Shown: positions 1 to 8,965 of the stretch, one piece after another
Numbering within the stretch: the stretch's first letter is position 1
Layout of the letters: the number at the start of each line of letters is the position of its first letter
Origin: Actinomycetales bacterium Actino_02
Lineage (GTDB): Bacteria > Actinomycetota > Actinomycetes > Propionibacteriales > Propionibacteriaceae
DNA: 33,476 nucleotides
Reading direction: 5' to 3'
Assembly: GCA_001603275.1 (NCBI GenBank)
Contig: LUYM01000009.1
Span: forward strand, 1-33,476
Position numbers and translations under genes: made by a program
Notes under the pieces: generated by a model
Seen by the model: only the letters and a program-made list of their open reading frames with translations
Told to the model about the DNA's origin: nothing
Database searches by the model: none

Positions 1-927
1 CCGCAGAGCGGCGGCGGCGTGGCCTCGGGCCTGGGCCTGCCGGTACAGCCGGCCCAGGCCCGAGGAGACTTCGGAGGCCGGCATGGCCACCGGCAGTTGC
101 TCGGCCACCAGCGGGCCGAACCGGCGTCCACGCCAGATCGCCGCTGCCGCCAGCGCCACCAGGAACAGGGCTCCGGCCGGCCAGAACCAGCCGGGCAGCA
201 GCGAGTACGGGTCGATCTGCATGGTCGTCCCGGTCTGGGTGAGGGCGTCCGCGCCGGGCAGGTACCAGGTCAGCTGTGCGTGCCGGCCCAGCACCCGCAG
301 GGCCAAGGCGGCATTGCCGTAGTCGGTGATCGTGTCGTTGCGCAGCCAGCTACTGCCGGCGATCACGGCCACCCGGTGGTTCGGGGCGTCCACTGTCGCG
401 TAGAGGCCGTAGCCGGACGAGTCCAGGAAGCAGGGCCGCACCTCGCTGCCGATCGCGTACAGGCCCAGGTTGGACGGGCTGATCCGTCCGGCGGCGCGGG
501 CATCCTCATCGGGGCACCCGACCGGCGGGTCCTTCTTCTCCCGCCACCAGTAGGTGGTGCCGATCTTGCCGTCGCTCAACTCGGCCACGCTGGCGATCGG
601 CCCGGTGGCGGCGTAGAAGATCACCAGGTCAGCACCGGACGCCTGCAGTCGGGACACCGCAGCCTCGGACAACTCCTCGGTGATCGCGATCGCCAGCGTC
701 GAACCGGCCGGAGCCTGAGCGGCCTCGTCCAGGCTGGTCACCTGACGCACCTGGACGCCCTGGCTGCCCAGCACCTGAGCCAGCGCCATTACCCCGTTCG
801 GCCGCGGATTGGTCACCGACCAGGGCAGCCGATCCGCGCTGGTCGGCAGCAGGATGCTGGTCGCCACTACAGCTGCGAACAGGACCACGACGATCCCGAC
901 GCCGATCGCCCAGCGACGCCGGTTCAT
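1..927 (-). CDS. DUF4350 domain membrane protein (3' end outside window)
   Basis: The first 309 residues are visible and the C-terminus runs off the window. An N-terminal membrane segment lies at about residues 7-28 and is followed by an extracytoplasmic domain with the PNG(V)xAL...L...G pattern of DUF4350 (about 38-110). A second membrane segment lies at about 247-265 and is followed by a basic cytoplasmic stretch. The start ATG overlaps the stop of the upstream DUF4129 gene as ATGA, so the two are translationally coupled. DUF4350 and DUF4129 proteins usually lie together in actinobacteria, often beside MoxR ATPase and DUF58 genes that would fall beyond the left edge. The biochemical role of the family is unknown. 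DUF4350 resembles a glutamine-amidotransferase-like or flavodoxin-like fold of the kind found in GldG/IFT-type proteins, so a structural or sensory envelope role is plausible but only inferred. Confidence 0.8.
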   Translation of the reverse strand, partial: MNRRRWAIGVGIVVVLFAAVVATSILLPTSADRLPWSVTNPRPNGVMALAQVLGSQGVQVRQVTSLDEAAQAPAGSTLAIAITEELSEAAVSRLQASGADLVIFYAATGPIASVAELSDGKIGTTYWWREKKDPPVGCPDEDARAAGRISPSNLGLYAIGSEVRPCFLDSSGYGLYATVDAPNHRVAVIAGSSWLRNDTITDYGNAALALRVLGRHAQLTWYLPGADALTQTGTTMQIDPYSLLPGWFWPAGALFLVALAAAAIWRGRRFGPLVAEQLPVAMPASEVSSGLGRLYRQAQARGHAAAALR

Positions 928-1580
928 GGGGCCACCTCGACCGAGACCGCGGACTCGGACCTCGAGTGGAGCGGGGTCGGCTTGGCTGCGGCCACGGCCG
1001 CGTCCAGCTCGACCAGCAGTTGGTATTGGGCTGCGCTGCCGGACTGGTGGCCGTAGGCGACCGCGTCGAAGTCGCGGGCGGCCAGGGCCAGCCGGTCGGC
1101 GAACTCGGGCAGTCGTCCGGCGGCCAGCGCGCTGGCCTCGTCCGCGGTCATCCCGGCGAACTCCTCGATGACGACGCGCTCGCTGAGCGATCGGATCATG
1201 GCCCGGAACAGCTCGATCATGGCCGGGCCCCATTCGCCGGACGCAGCCAGGGCGGCGGCCACGCTGCGCAGGTCGGACGAGCTGCGCAACTCGTTGTCGA
1301 AGAGCTCTCGGGCTTGGCGACGTTCGGCGCGCAGCGGACCGGCCAGCGCCCAGATCACCACCAGGATCACCACGGCGATGCCGAAGCCGATCCACAGCCC
1401 CTGCCCGGTGCTCAGTGGAGCACCGCCGGGGCCCGGTTGCGGCGACTGGCTCAGCCAGTCCATCAGCTTGTGCAGCTGATCGACCAGCCAGTTGCGGGCA
1501 TCCAGATAGATCGGCTTGCCCAGTTCGTCGGAGAGCAGCCGGCGCGCCTCGTCGGCGCTCGGGGTCAGCGGCGGGCTCAT
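924..1580 (-). CDS. DUF4129 domain-containing membrane protein
   Basis: This is a 218-residue protein. The N-terminal 50 residues include the pattern ARRLLSDELGKPIY, typical of the region before the membrane helix in DUF4129 proteins. One transmembrane helix spans residues 61-83 and is followed by a cytoplasmic basic stretch and the DUF4129 domain proper at about 110-205 (helix pairs around AMIELFRAMIRSL and EEFAGMTADE). The frame stays open far upstream, to 2249, but that extension lies inside the neighbouring gene and has the wrong composition. The ATG at 1578-1580 overlaps the upstream stop as ATGA and is the credible start. In other bacteria the domain is found at the end of transglutaminase-like envelope proteins, which suggests an envelope role here; the function is not established. 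Confidence 0.85.
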   Translation of the reverse strand: MSPPLTPSADEARRLLSDELGKPIYLDARNWLVDQLHKLMDWLSQSPQPGPGGAPLSTGQGLWIGFGIAVVILVVIWALAGPLRAERRQARELFDNELRSSSDLRSVAAALAASGEWGPAMIELFRAMIRSLSERVVIEEFAGMTADEASALAAGRLPEFADRLALAARDFDAVAYGHQSGSAAQYQLLVELDAAVAAAKPTPLHSRSESAVSVEVAP

Positions 1581-2557
1581 CCGAACAGCTCCTCGCTGAG
1601 CTCCAGGTCGAAGGCTTCGGCCCGAATCCGGGCGTCCACGTAGATCAAGGTGGCCAGGGCGCTGGTCAGCGGCAGGCTGAACACGGCACTGGTCAGGGTT
1701 GATGCGCTCAACACGATGGTGGAGGCCAGCTCGGTGTTCCCGGCGGCGATCAGGGCACTGGCCAGGGTGAACACGGTGGAGAGGACATTGGTGGCCATCC
1801 AGATCAGCATCACGCTGCCCAGATAGATGCCGACGATCCGCCAGAAGCGGCCGCGGGTGAGGAACCAGCTGCGCCGGATGGCAGCGAACGGCCCGCGATT
1901 CTCGATGGCGACCACGCAGGGGGCCAGGATCAGCCGCACGCTCAGCCATGCCATCACTGTGGCGAGCACCAGCGTGGCCGGAATCGCCACGGCCGGGCTG
2001 ACGCCGTCCGGGTTGTCGGCGAAGCTGGGAGCCAGCACCAGGATCAGCGCCGTGACCGGGGCCGCCCAGATCAGCAGCATCACGGCATACAGCCCCACCA
2101 TCGCCCAGAATCGGCGGACGATCTGGCGGGCCGCGTCCAGCGGGGCTGCCTTCTTGGCCAGAACCGCCTGGAAGGTGGCCCAGCGCAATCCGATCCCGGT
2201 GATCAGTTCGGCGAAGCTCGTCGCAGCAAGTCCGATCAGGCTGGCCCACGACAGGGTCGGCAGGCCCGACTCGTCCTCAGCGAGCGGATCGAAGCCGAAC
2301 TCCTGGCCGAGCAGGTAGCCCACGCCGATGCCGATCAGTTGGGCGGCAAGAGTCAGCACCACCGTCAGGCCGAACATCGTTCCGGGGGAGTAGCGGACGG
2401 CGCTGAAGATCCCACCGAGGATGTCGCCGAAGGAAAGCGGACGAGGCTGGATGATCCCAGGCTCACCCGTCGGCGCAGACCAATCGGTCCGAACCGGCTC
2501 GGGTGCCAACTGGGCGGCGAAGTACTTCGGCCCGTCCCAGCCGGTCGGGAAGGTCAT
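1577..2557 (-). CDS. Multi-pass membrane protein, first gene of the DUF4129/DUF4350 operon
   Basis: This 326-residue protein has a soluble N-terminus of about 40 residues, then about six hydrophobic segments: around VLTLAAQLIGIGVGYLL, the LIGLAATSFAELIT region, LYAVMLLIWAAPVTALI, ATLVLATVMAWLSV, IVGIYLGSVMLIW and the helix near LTSAVFSLPL. The PRPLSFGDILGGIFSAVRYSP stretch, cut here to its pattern LxFGDILxxxF, is typical of actinobacterial proteins related to the glycerophosphoryl diester phosphodiesterase membrane domain (DUF7847-like). A GGGAG ribosome-binding site lies about seven bases before the ATG. The downstream DUF4129 gene starts in an ATGA overlap. No catalytic motif is visible, so the function is unknown. 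Confidence 0.8.
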   Translation of the reverse strand: MTFPTGWDGPKYFAAQLAPEPVRTDWSAPTGEPGIIQPRPLSFGDILGGIFSAVRYSPGTMFGLTVVLTLAAQLIGIGVGYLLGQEFGFDPLAEDESGLPTLSWASLIGLAATSFAELITGIGLRWATFQAVLAKKAAPLDAARQIVRRFWAMVGLYAVMLLIWAAPVTALILVLAPSFADNPDGVSPAVAIPATLVLATVMAWLSVRLILAPCVVAIENRGPFAAIRRSWFLTRGRFWRIVGIYLGSVMLIWMATNVLSTVFTLASALIAAGNTELASTIVLSASTLTSAVFSLPLTSALATLIYVDARIRAEAFDLELSEELFG

Positions 2558-2670
2558 TCACGCTCTCCCAGGGGTGTCGTTGGCCCGAGTCTATGGGACC
2601 GGACACCGCAGGAAGAGGCTCCTGGTCAACGGGCGCAGCGCTCGGCCGGATTGGCCGGATTCTGACCGCT

Positions 2671-2703
2671 GGGGACGGTTCCATTACCGTCCATCCTGGT
2701 CAG
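2671..2703. repeat. 33-bp palindromic repeat, copy 1
   Basis: This copy contains a perfect 7-bp inverted repeat, GGACGGT and ACCGTCC, around the 6-base loop TCCATT, followed by a C/T-rich tail ending CTGGTCAG. It matches copy 2 at 31 of 33 positions. It lies in the gap downstream of typA and upstream of the membrane-protein operon, so it could also act as a weak transcription terminator for typA. Confidence 0.75.
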
Positions 2704-2726
2704 AGCCAGATGCCCGAACCGCCCCC

Positions 2727-2759
2727 GGGGACGGTTCCAATACCGTCCACCCTGGTCAG
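2727..2759. repeat. 33-bp palindromic repeat, copy 2
   Basis: This is the second copy of the repeat, 56 bp after the first and in the same orientation. The stem GGACGGT/ACCGTCC is unchanged around the loop TCCAAT. The two differences from copy 1 lie in the loop and in the 3' tail, so the stem is conserved while the rest varies, as expected of a REP-like element. Confidence 0.75.
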
Positions 2760-2796
2760 GGCAAGAGGGAGGAAGCGTCCCCAAAGGTTGGCGAGG

Positions 2797-4659
<1,863 letters not shown>

Positions 4660-4691
4660 GCGGGACTCCGGTCTGAAGCGGGAACCCGCTA

Positions 4692-4697
4692 AGTCTA
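4692..4697 (-). promoter_or_regulatory. Candidate -10 element of typA
   Basis: The minus strand reads TAGACT, which fits the actinobacterial TANNNT -10 pattern, and lies 32 bases before the typA ATG. No good -35 is visible, so this is a moderate call. Confidence 0.4.
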
Positions 4698-4768
4698 CCG
4701 GTCCGGCCGTTCGGCGATTTCGGGGTGCCTGCGCCTAACCGTCCAACGCACTGCTGTCGGCAGCTGAA

Positions 4769-4811
4769 TGGGCCGGACGACCCTCGAGGAGGAGAGGGTG
4801 GGTCCGGCCCA
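4769..4811 (-). terminator. Terminator hairpin of the APC permease gene
   Basis: TGGGCCGGAC (4769-4778) pairs perfectly with GTCCGGCCCA (4802-4811). An inner stem, ACCCTC with GAGGGT, extends the helix to about 16 pairs around a short loop. It lies 55 bases past the permease stop and before typA, both on the minus strand. There is no long T-run, which is common in high-GC actinobacteria. Confidence 0.75.
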
Positions 4812-4865
4812 CGTTCAGGTCACCGCGCCCGGCTCAGCAGCCCCGGCGCGGACGAGCGGAGCCGG

Positions 4866-6392
4866 TCAGCGCAGGTCGTCCGGATGGATGATTCCAGACT
4901 CCATGGCTGCCGCGATGTCGGGGTGAATCGGCTTACCGGTGGCCAACCGCGAGTTGCGGAAGGAGTAGGCGAAGTAGATGACGAAGCCGATCGCCAGCCA
5001 GATCACGAACCGCAGCCAGGTCTCCACCGACAGGTTGAGCATCAGGTAGCCACAGATCAGCGCGGACGCGATCGGCAGCACCGGCACCCACGGCACCCGG
5101 AAGGCGCGGGGCAGATCGGGGCGCTTGTGGCGCAGCAGGATCACGCCGATCGAGACCAGCACGAAGGCCGAGAGCGTGCCGATGTTCACCATCTCTTCGA
5201 GCACGCCGACCGGAGTGAAGCCGGCCACCACGGCCACGGCGGCCGTGACGATGATGGTGATCAGCCATGGCGTGCGGAACTTCGGGTGCACCTTGGCCAG
5301 GCCCATCGGCAGCAGGGCGTCCCGGGACATGGCGAAGATCAACCGGGTGGCGCCGATCATCAAGGTCAGCACCACCGTGGTCAGGCCGGCCACGGCGCCC
5401 GCGGCGATCAGCGTGGCCATCCAGGCCTGGCCGTGGTAGGCGAATGCGTTGGCCAGTGCGGCGGACGGGTCGAGCTTGTCGTAGGGCACCATGCCGGTCA
5501 CGACCAGCGCCACCGCGCCATAGAGCACCGTGCAGATGATCAGGGACGCGATGATGCCGATCGGCAGATCCCGCTGCGGGTTCTTGGTCTCCTCGGCGGT
5601 GGTGGCCACCACATCGAAGCCGATGTAGGCGAAGAAGACCAGCGCCGCACCGGAGAGGATGCCGCCGATGCCGAAGCTGGACGGCGCGGCCCCGGTCAGG
5701 AACTGCAGCAGCGGCTGGGTCAGCCACTTGGTGGCGTCTGCGGCCGCGCTCGGGACGGCCGCGGGGATGAATGGGGAGTAGTTGGCCGGGTTGATGAAGA
5801 AGATGCCGGCGACGATCACGAACAAGACGATGAACAGCTTCAGCCCGACCAGGACCAGGTTCACCCGCAGCGACTCCTTGATCCCGAAGGTGACTAGGAC
5901 GCCCAGGACGAGCACCAGCACGACTGCGGGCAGATCCACCACGCCGCCGTAGCTGAGCGCTGCCGGCAAGGTGATGCCGAGCTTGCCGAGGAAGGCGCCG
6001 AAGTAGGCGCTCCAGCCTTGGGCTACCACGGACGCGCCCAGGAACATCTCCAGGATCAGGTCCCAGCCGATGATCCAGGCGAAGATCTCGCCCAGTGAGG
6101 CGTAGGAGAAGGTGTAGGCCGAGCCGGACACGGGCACCGTCGATGCGAATTCCGCATAGCACATGGCCGCCAGCGCGCAGGCGAGCGCCGCAATCACGAA
6201 GCTGATCACGATGGCCGGCCCGGCGACGTTGTGGGCGGCCCGTCCGGTGAGGGTGAAGATGCCGGCGCCGATCACCACGCCGACCCCGAATACGGTCAGA
6301 TCGAGGGCGGAAAGCGACCGTTTGAGCTGGTACTCCGGCTCATCGGTGTCGGCGATCGACTGTTCGATCGACTTGGTGCGTAGCAGGCTCAT
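4866..6392 (-). CDS. APC-superfamily amino-acid permease (CAT/YfnA-like)
   Basis: This 508-residue integral membrane transporter of the amino acid-polyamine-organocation superfamily has about 12-14 hydrophobic helices. The first helix carries the GxxIGAGIF signature (GVVIGAGIFTLTG), the substrate-backbone binding loop of APC proteins. The conserved helix 3 pattern (SGSAYTFSYASLGE) and helix 6-7 region (FFAYIGFDVVATTAEE) match the cationic amino-acid transporter subgroup. The exact substrate cannot be read from sequence. The frame is open 153 bases further upstream, but the ATG at 6390-6392 has a GGAGAG site six bases before it and starts the typical MSLLRTKSIE N-terminus. The longer form begins with unrelated low-complexity sequence. 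Confidence 0.93.
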   Translation of the reverse strand: MSLLRTKSIEQSIADTDEPEYQLKRSLSALDLTVFGVGVVIGAGIFTLTGRAAHNVAGPAIVISFVIAALACALAAMCYAEFASTVPVSGSAYTFSYASLGEIFAWIIGWDLILEMFLGASVVAQGWSAYFGAFLGKLGITLPAALSYGGVVDLPAVVLVLVLGVLVTFGIKESLRVNLVLVGLKLFIVLFVIVAGIFFINPANYSPFIPAAVPSAAADATKWLTQPLLQFLTGAAPSSFGIGGILSGAALVFFAYIGFDVVATTAEETKNPQRDLPIGIIASLIICTVLYGAVALVVTGMVPYDKLDPSAALANAFAYHGQAWMATLIAAGAVAGLTTVVLTLMIGATRLIFAMSRDALLPMGLAKVHPKFRTPWLITIIVTAAVAVVAGFTPVGVLEEMVNIGTLSAFVLVSIGVILLRHKRPDLPRAFRVPWVPVLPIASALICGYLMLNLSVETWLRFVIWLAIGFVIYFAYSFRNSRLATGKPIHPDIAAAMESGIIHPDDLR

Positions 6393-6444
6393 AGGGCTCT
6401 CCGGGACGGGGGACGCGACTGTGCGTCCGCAGGCAAACCCCGAA

Positions 6445-6450
6445 AGCGTA
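6445..6450 (-). promoter_or_regulatory. Candidate -10 element of the APC permease
   Basis: The minus strand reads TACGCT (TANNNT pattern) 52 bases before the chosen permease ATG. This supports the shorter start, because the longer start would lie upstream of this promoter. Confidence 0.35.
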
Positions 6451-6567
6451 GAACCGGCACTGCGTGATTCGTAGCCATGGTCACTATCTGAGGCGCAGGG
6501 GACGGCCCGAGGTCCAGCCCGGGGACGCTCAGGGGCCCACCCCATCGTCCGGCAACGACCGGTTGCC

Positions 6568-6573
6568 TAGGCT
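6568..6573 (+). promoter_or_regulatory. -10 element TAGGCT, leaderless promoter of the GTPase gene
   Basis: TAGGCT ends seven bases before the ATG at 6581, so transcription would begin at or next to the start codon. No Shine-Dalgarno sequence is present. The same hexamer occurs at almost the same spacing before the genes at 28019 (minus) and 31987. Confidence 0.55.
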
Positions 6574-6580
6574 CGATGCC

Positions 6581-7702
6581 ATGACGCAGTGGTTCACCGA
6601 GTCGTTTCGGGCCGAGTTCGAGAAGCAGGCCGCCGAACTGGGCCGGGTCAACATCGCCGTCTTCGGCAAGACCGGGGTCGGCAAGTCGACGTTGGTCAAC
6701 GCCATCTTCGGCACCCCGGTCGCCGCGACCGGCATCGGCGCTCCGGTCACTGTCGGCTCCCATCTCTACCTGGACGCGCGGGGCAGCCTCGGCATCCTGG
6801 ACAGCCACGGTCTGGAGATCGGACGCGACGACGACACGCTGATCAAAGAGCTCACCAAGCTCGTGAAAGACAGTCGCCGCAAGCCGCTCGACGAGCAGAT
6901 TCACCTGGCCTGGTACTGCGTGCGCGGCATGGATCGCCGCTTCGAGGAAGCCGAGCAGCGGTTCATCAGAACCCTGGACGAACTCGGCCTGCCGGTGATC
7001 TGCGTGCTCACCCAGGTTCCGATGCGCGATGGCCAGTTCCACCCGGACGCGGTCGCCCTGGCTCGGCACATCGAATCCCTCGAACTGCCGATCTACGGCG
7101 GACGTCCCTTCCTGACCTACGCGATGAGGGACCAGTTCACCGGTCAGCCGGCCTACGGCTTGATGGAGCTCCTCCAGGGCACCTTTCAGCTCACTCCGGA
7201 CGCGGTCCAAGGGGCCCTCGTCGCCGCGCAAGAGATCGATCTTGGGCTCAAGGCCAACCGCTCGAAAGCGGCCATCGCGGCAGCGGTGACCGCCGCAGCA
7301 GCCGCAGCCGCAGTGCCGATCCCGTTCTCCTCGGCAGCGATCCTGGTGCCGATCCAGCTGTCGATGATGGCCAAGATCGCCCAGCTGCACGGGCTGGGCC
7401 TGGACAAGTCGGCCCTGCTGGCGGTGGCGTCCACCTCGGTCGCGACGGCGGCCGGACGGGCGGCGGCCACCAGCCTGCTGAAGTTCCTGCCCGGTGCCGG
7501 CACCATCGCGGGCGGGGTGATCAATGCCTCGGTGGCTTCGTCGTTCACTCTGGCGATGGGCCAGGCCTGGCTGACGGTGTGCCGGCAGGCGCAGACGAAG
7601 TCCCTGCCCATGCTGGACGGGCGCTTCGACCCAGCCGGCGTCCGCCAGCTGTTCGAGGCGGAGATGGCCAAGCGACTGCCGAAGATCCGAACCAGCGCCT
7701 AG
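6581..7702 (+). CDS. DUF697-type GTPase (YcjX/Era-like, membrane associated)
   Basis: This 373-residue protein has an N-terminal GTPase domain of the 50S-ribosome-binding/dynamin-like class, with P-loop GKTGVGKS at residues 29-36 and a switch II motif DSHG at 74-77. The usual NKxD base-specificity motif is replaced by TQVP at about 144-147, so nucleotide preference may be relaxed. From about residue 220 an alanine-rich, hydrophobic C-terminal half (AAVPIPFSSAAILVPIQ, then the SVATAAGRAAA and LPGAGTIAGG segments) matches the DUF697 domain, which inserts into or contacts membranes. The ATG at 6581 lacks a ribosome-binding site but sits seven bases after a TAGGCT hexamer, which favours leaderless translation over the in-frame ATG at 6464. 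The cellular role of this family is not settled. Confidence 0.85.
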   Translation: MTQWFTESFRAEFEKQAAELGRVNIAVFGKTGVGKSTLVNAIFGTPVAATGIGAPVTVGSHLYLDARGSLGILDSHGLEIGRDDDTLIKELTKLVKDSRRKPLDEQIHLAWYCVRGMDRRFEEAEQRFIRTLDELGLPVICVLTQVPMRDGQFHPDAVALARHIESLELPIYGGRPFLTYAMRDQFTGQPAYGLMELLQGTFQLTPDAVQGALVAAQEIDLGLKANRSKAAIAAAVTAAAAAAAVPIPFSSAAILVPIQLSMMAKIAQLHGLGLDKSALLAVASTSVATAAGRAAATSLLKFLPGAGTIAGGVINASVASSFTLAMGQAWLTVCRQAQTKSLPMLDGRFDPAGVRQLFEAEMAKRLPKIRTSA

Positions 7703-7721
7703 CCGCGCGCTGGTTCGGATC
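7684..7721. terminator. Bidirectional terminator between convergent genes
   Basis: This is a perfect 15-bp inverted repeat: GATCCGAACCAGCGC (7684-7698) with GCGCTGGTTCGGATC (7707-7721) around an 8-base loop. The left arm forms the last codons of the GTPase gene, whose TAG stop begins at the loop. The right arm ends just past the stop of the response-regulator gene on the other strand, so one structure can serve both. Confidence 0.8.
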
Positions 7722-7725
7722 GGGC

Positions 7726-8415
7726 TCAGGCGGCCGGCTTGCCGCCGGCCTCGAGGCGGCGATCCAGGCCGTTGCGCAACCCCCACAGGGCCAGCGCCGT
7801 CCGGTTCGCCGTCCCTGTCTTTCGCAGACTCTGGGCGATCTGGGCGCGCACCGTGTTCACGCTGATGCTCAGCTGGGTGGCGATCTCCTCGTTGGTGGTG
7901 AAGCCGCCACTCAGGTGGGAGACCACGGCCAGTTCGGCGGGGGAGAGCACCGTCCCGCCGGCCGGGCCGACGCCTTCGGGGCGCAGCTGCCGGCCACGTC
8001 GGACGAACTCGCGCACCACCTTGGTCACCACCCGGCTCGAGATCACGGCGTGGCCCTTGGCGGCGCTGCGAATCGCCGGGCCGAGATTGGGCAGGTCGTG
8101 ACGCCGCACCAGATAGCCGATCGCTCCGCAATCCAGGGCATTGGCCACCTGCTCGCGTTCGGAGTGGTCGCTGAGCACCAGTACCGGCACGGGCGAGTCG
8201 CCGGAGGTGATCGCTCGGATGGCTGCGAAACCTTCCGGCCGTTGCGGCTGCAGATCCAGCAGGACCAGATCCACCCGCTCGGAGCGAGCGATCCGGACCG
8301 CGTCCGGGTAGCTGGCCGATTCGGCGACCACCGCGACCCCGTCCGTGCCGTTCAACTGGTGCCGGATCAGCCGCCGATCTGCGCGATTGGCGTCGACGAC
8401 CAGGAGCCGAACCAT
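7726..8415 (-). CDS. NarL/LuxR-family response regulator with atypical receiver
   Basis: This 229-residue protein has a receiver domain (about 1-120) and a LuxR-type helix-turn-helix (about 155-215; LSPAEL at 157-162, recognition region around NEEIATQLSISVNTVRAQ). The phospho-acceptor position is kept as D54 (VLLDLQ). The usual acidic pair after beta-1 is reduced to D8-A9, and the invariant lysine of the YLxK motif is an arginine (YLVR, R104). These changes suggest weak or phosphorylation-independent signalling. The ATG at 8413-8415 follows a GGAGG site by five bases, which fixes the start although the frame is open upstream. No histidine kinase is adjacent. The gene is divergent from the phosphate operon, so it could regulate it, but nothing in the sequence proves this. 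Confidence 0.88.
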   Translation of the reverse strand: MVRLLVVDANRADRRLIRHQLNGTDGVAVVAESASYPDAVRIARSERVDLVLLDLQPQRPEGFAAIRAITSGDSPVPVLVLSDHSEREQVANALDCGAIGYLVRRHDLPNLGPAIRSAAKGHAVISSRVVTKVVREFVRRGRQLRPEGVGPAGGTVLSPAELAVVSHLSGGFTTNEEIATQLSISVNTVRAQIAQSLRKTGTANRTALALWGLRNGLDRRLEAGGKPAA

Positions 8416-8965
8416 GCCACCTCCGTGGATGCGGGAGTTGCGGGCGCGGTCGCGCCCAGACGGGAGTGCCCCCGCCTGAGGCAGAGTGTCGCGGGTCAAT
8501 CTGAACGCAAGATGACGGGCCGGTGAGCGCCCGGTGCGGGCTGCAGAAGGGGGTCTCCGCGGCGTGCTTTCGCGGCTATCCACGCGGACGAAATCGCATA
8601 GAACCGGTCCCACGCCCGGGTGACGGCATCCTGAGGATCTGCTGAGCGCTTTCTGGCCGGGACGCGCTGTGGGCCGCGAAAGATAGCCGGGCAGTCGAGC
8701 CTGCGCAATAGCTGCGCCGATGGCTTCCGACGCTGTTCATCTCGGGCCCACTTGGCGTCCATCTTCGCTCGCGGCGGCCTCGACACGTGGGTGGAGCCAC
8801 TCATGCCAGGCTGCCATCGGCCCGGCCAATCACCGGGTTGTGAACGGGGGATTTCCGAACGTGATCGGCGCGCAGATTGGTGGCTGGAAGGCCGCAATCC
8901 GGCGGGTGGCGACGATCGAGGCCGGTGGGTCGGCTGCAGTCGCGACTTGGCTTCCGGCGTCCACC
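8416..8965. other. 550-bp intergenic region between the divergent regulator and pstC
   Basis: I see no convincing gene here. Open frames on both strands have no ribosome-binding site and no recognisable domain. The region holds the candidate PHO box (8735-8767). The stretch from the box to about 8860 contains no TANNNT hexamer, so the pst promoter probably depends on an activator. Confidence 0.6.
8735..8767 (+). promoter_or_regulatory. Candidate PHO box (PhoP site) upstream of pstC
   Basis: Three contiguous 11-bp units are present: GTTCATCTCGG, then GCCCACTTGGC, then GTCCATCTTCG. Compared with the actinobacterial PHO unit G(G/T)TCAYYYR(G/C)G they match at 10, 8 and 9 of 11 positions. Tandem 11-bp units are the known arrangement for Streptomyces PhoP. 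The box lies about 200 bases before the pstC start. Confidence 0.6.

Noticed and set aside
4866-6545. Longer form of the APC permease with 51 extra N-terminal residues
   Set aside because: The extension is low-complexity, lies across a plausible -10 element, and the internal ATG at 6392 has a good ribosome-binding site.
8496-8897. Minus-strand frame of 133 codons in the pst upstream region
   Set aside because: No ribosome-binding site or domain is visible, the composition is Arg/Pro/Ser-rich as expected of a high-GC shadow frame, and it overlaps the PHO box.
8720-8965. PstC start at 8720
   Set aside because: It would place the candidate PHO box inside the coding sequence, and the extra 82 residues resemble no permease N-terminus.
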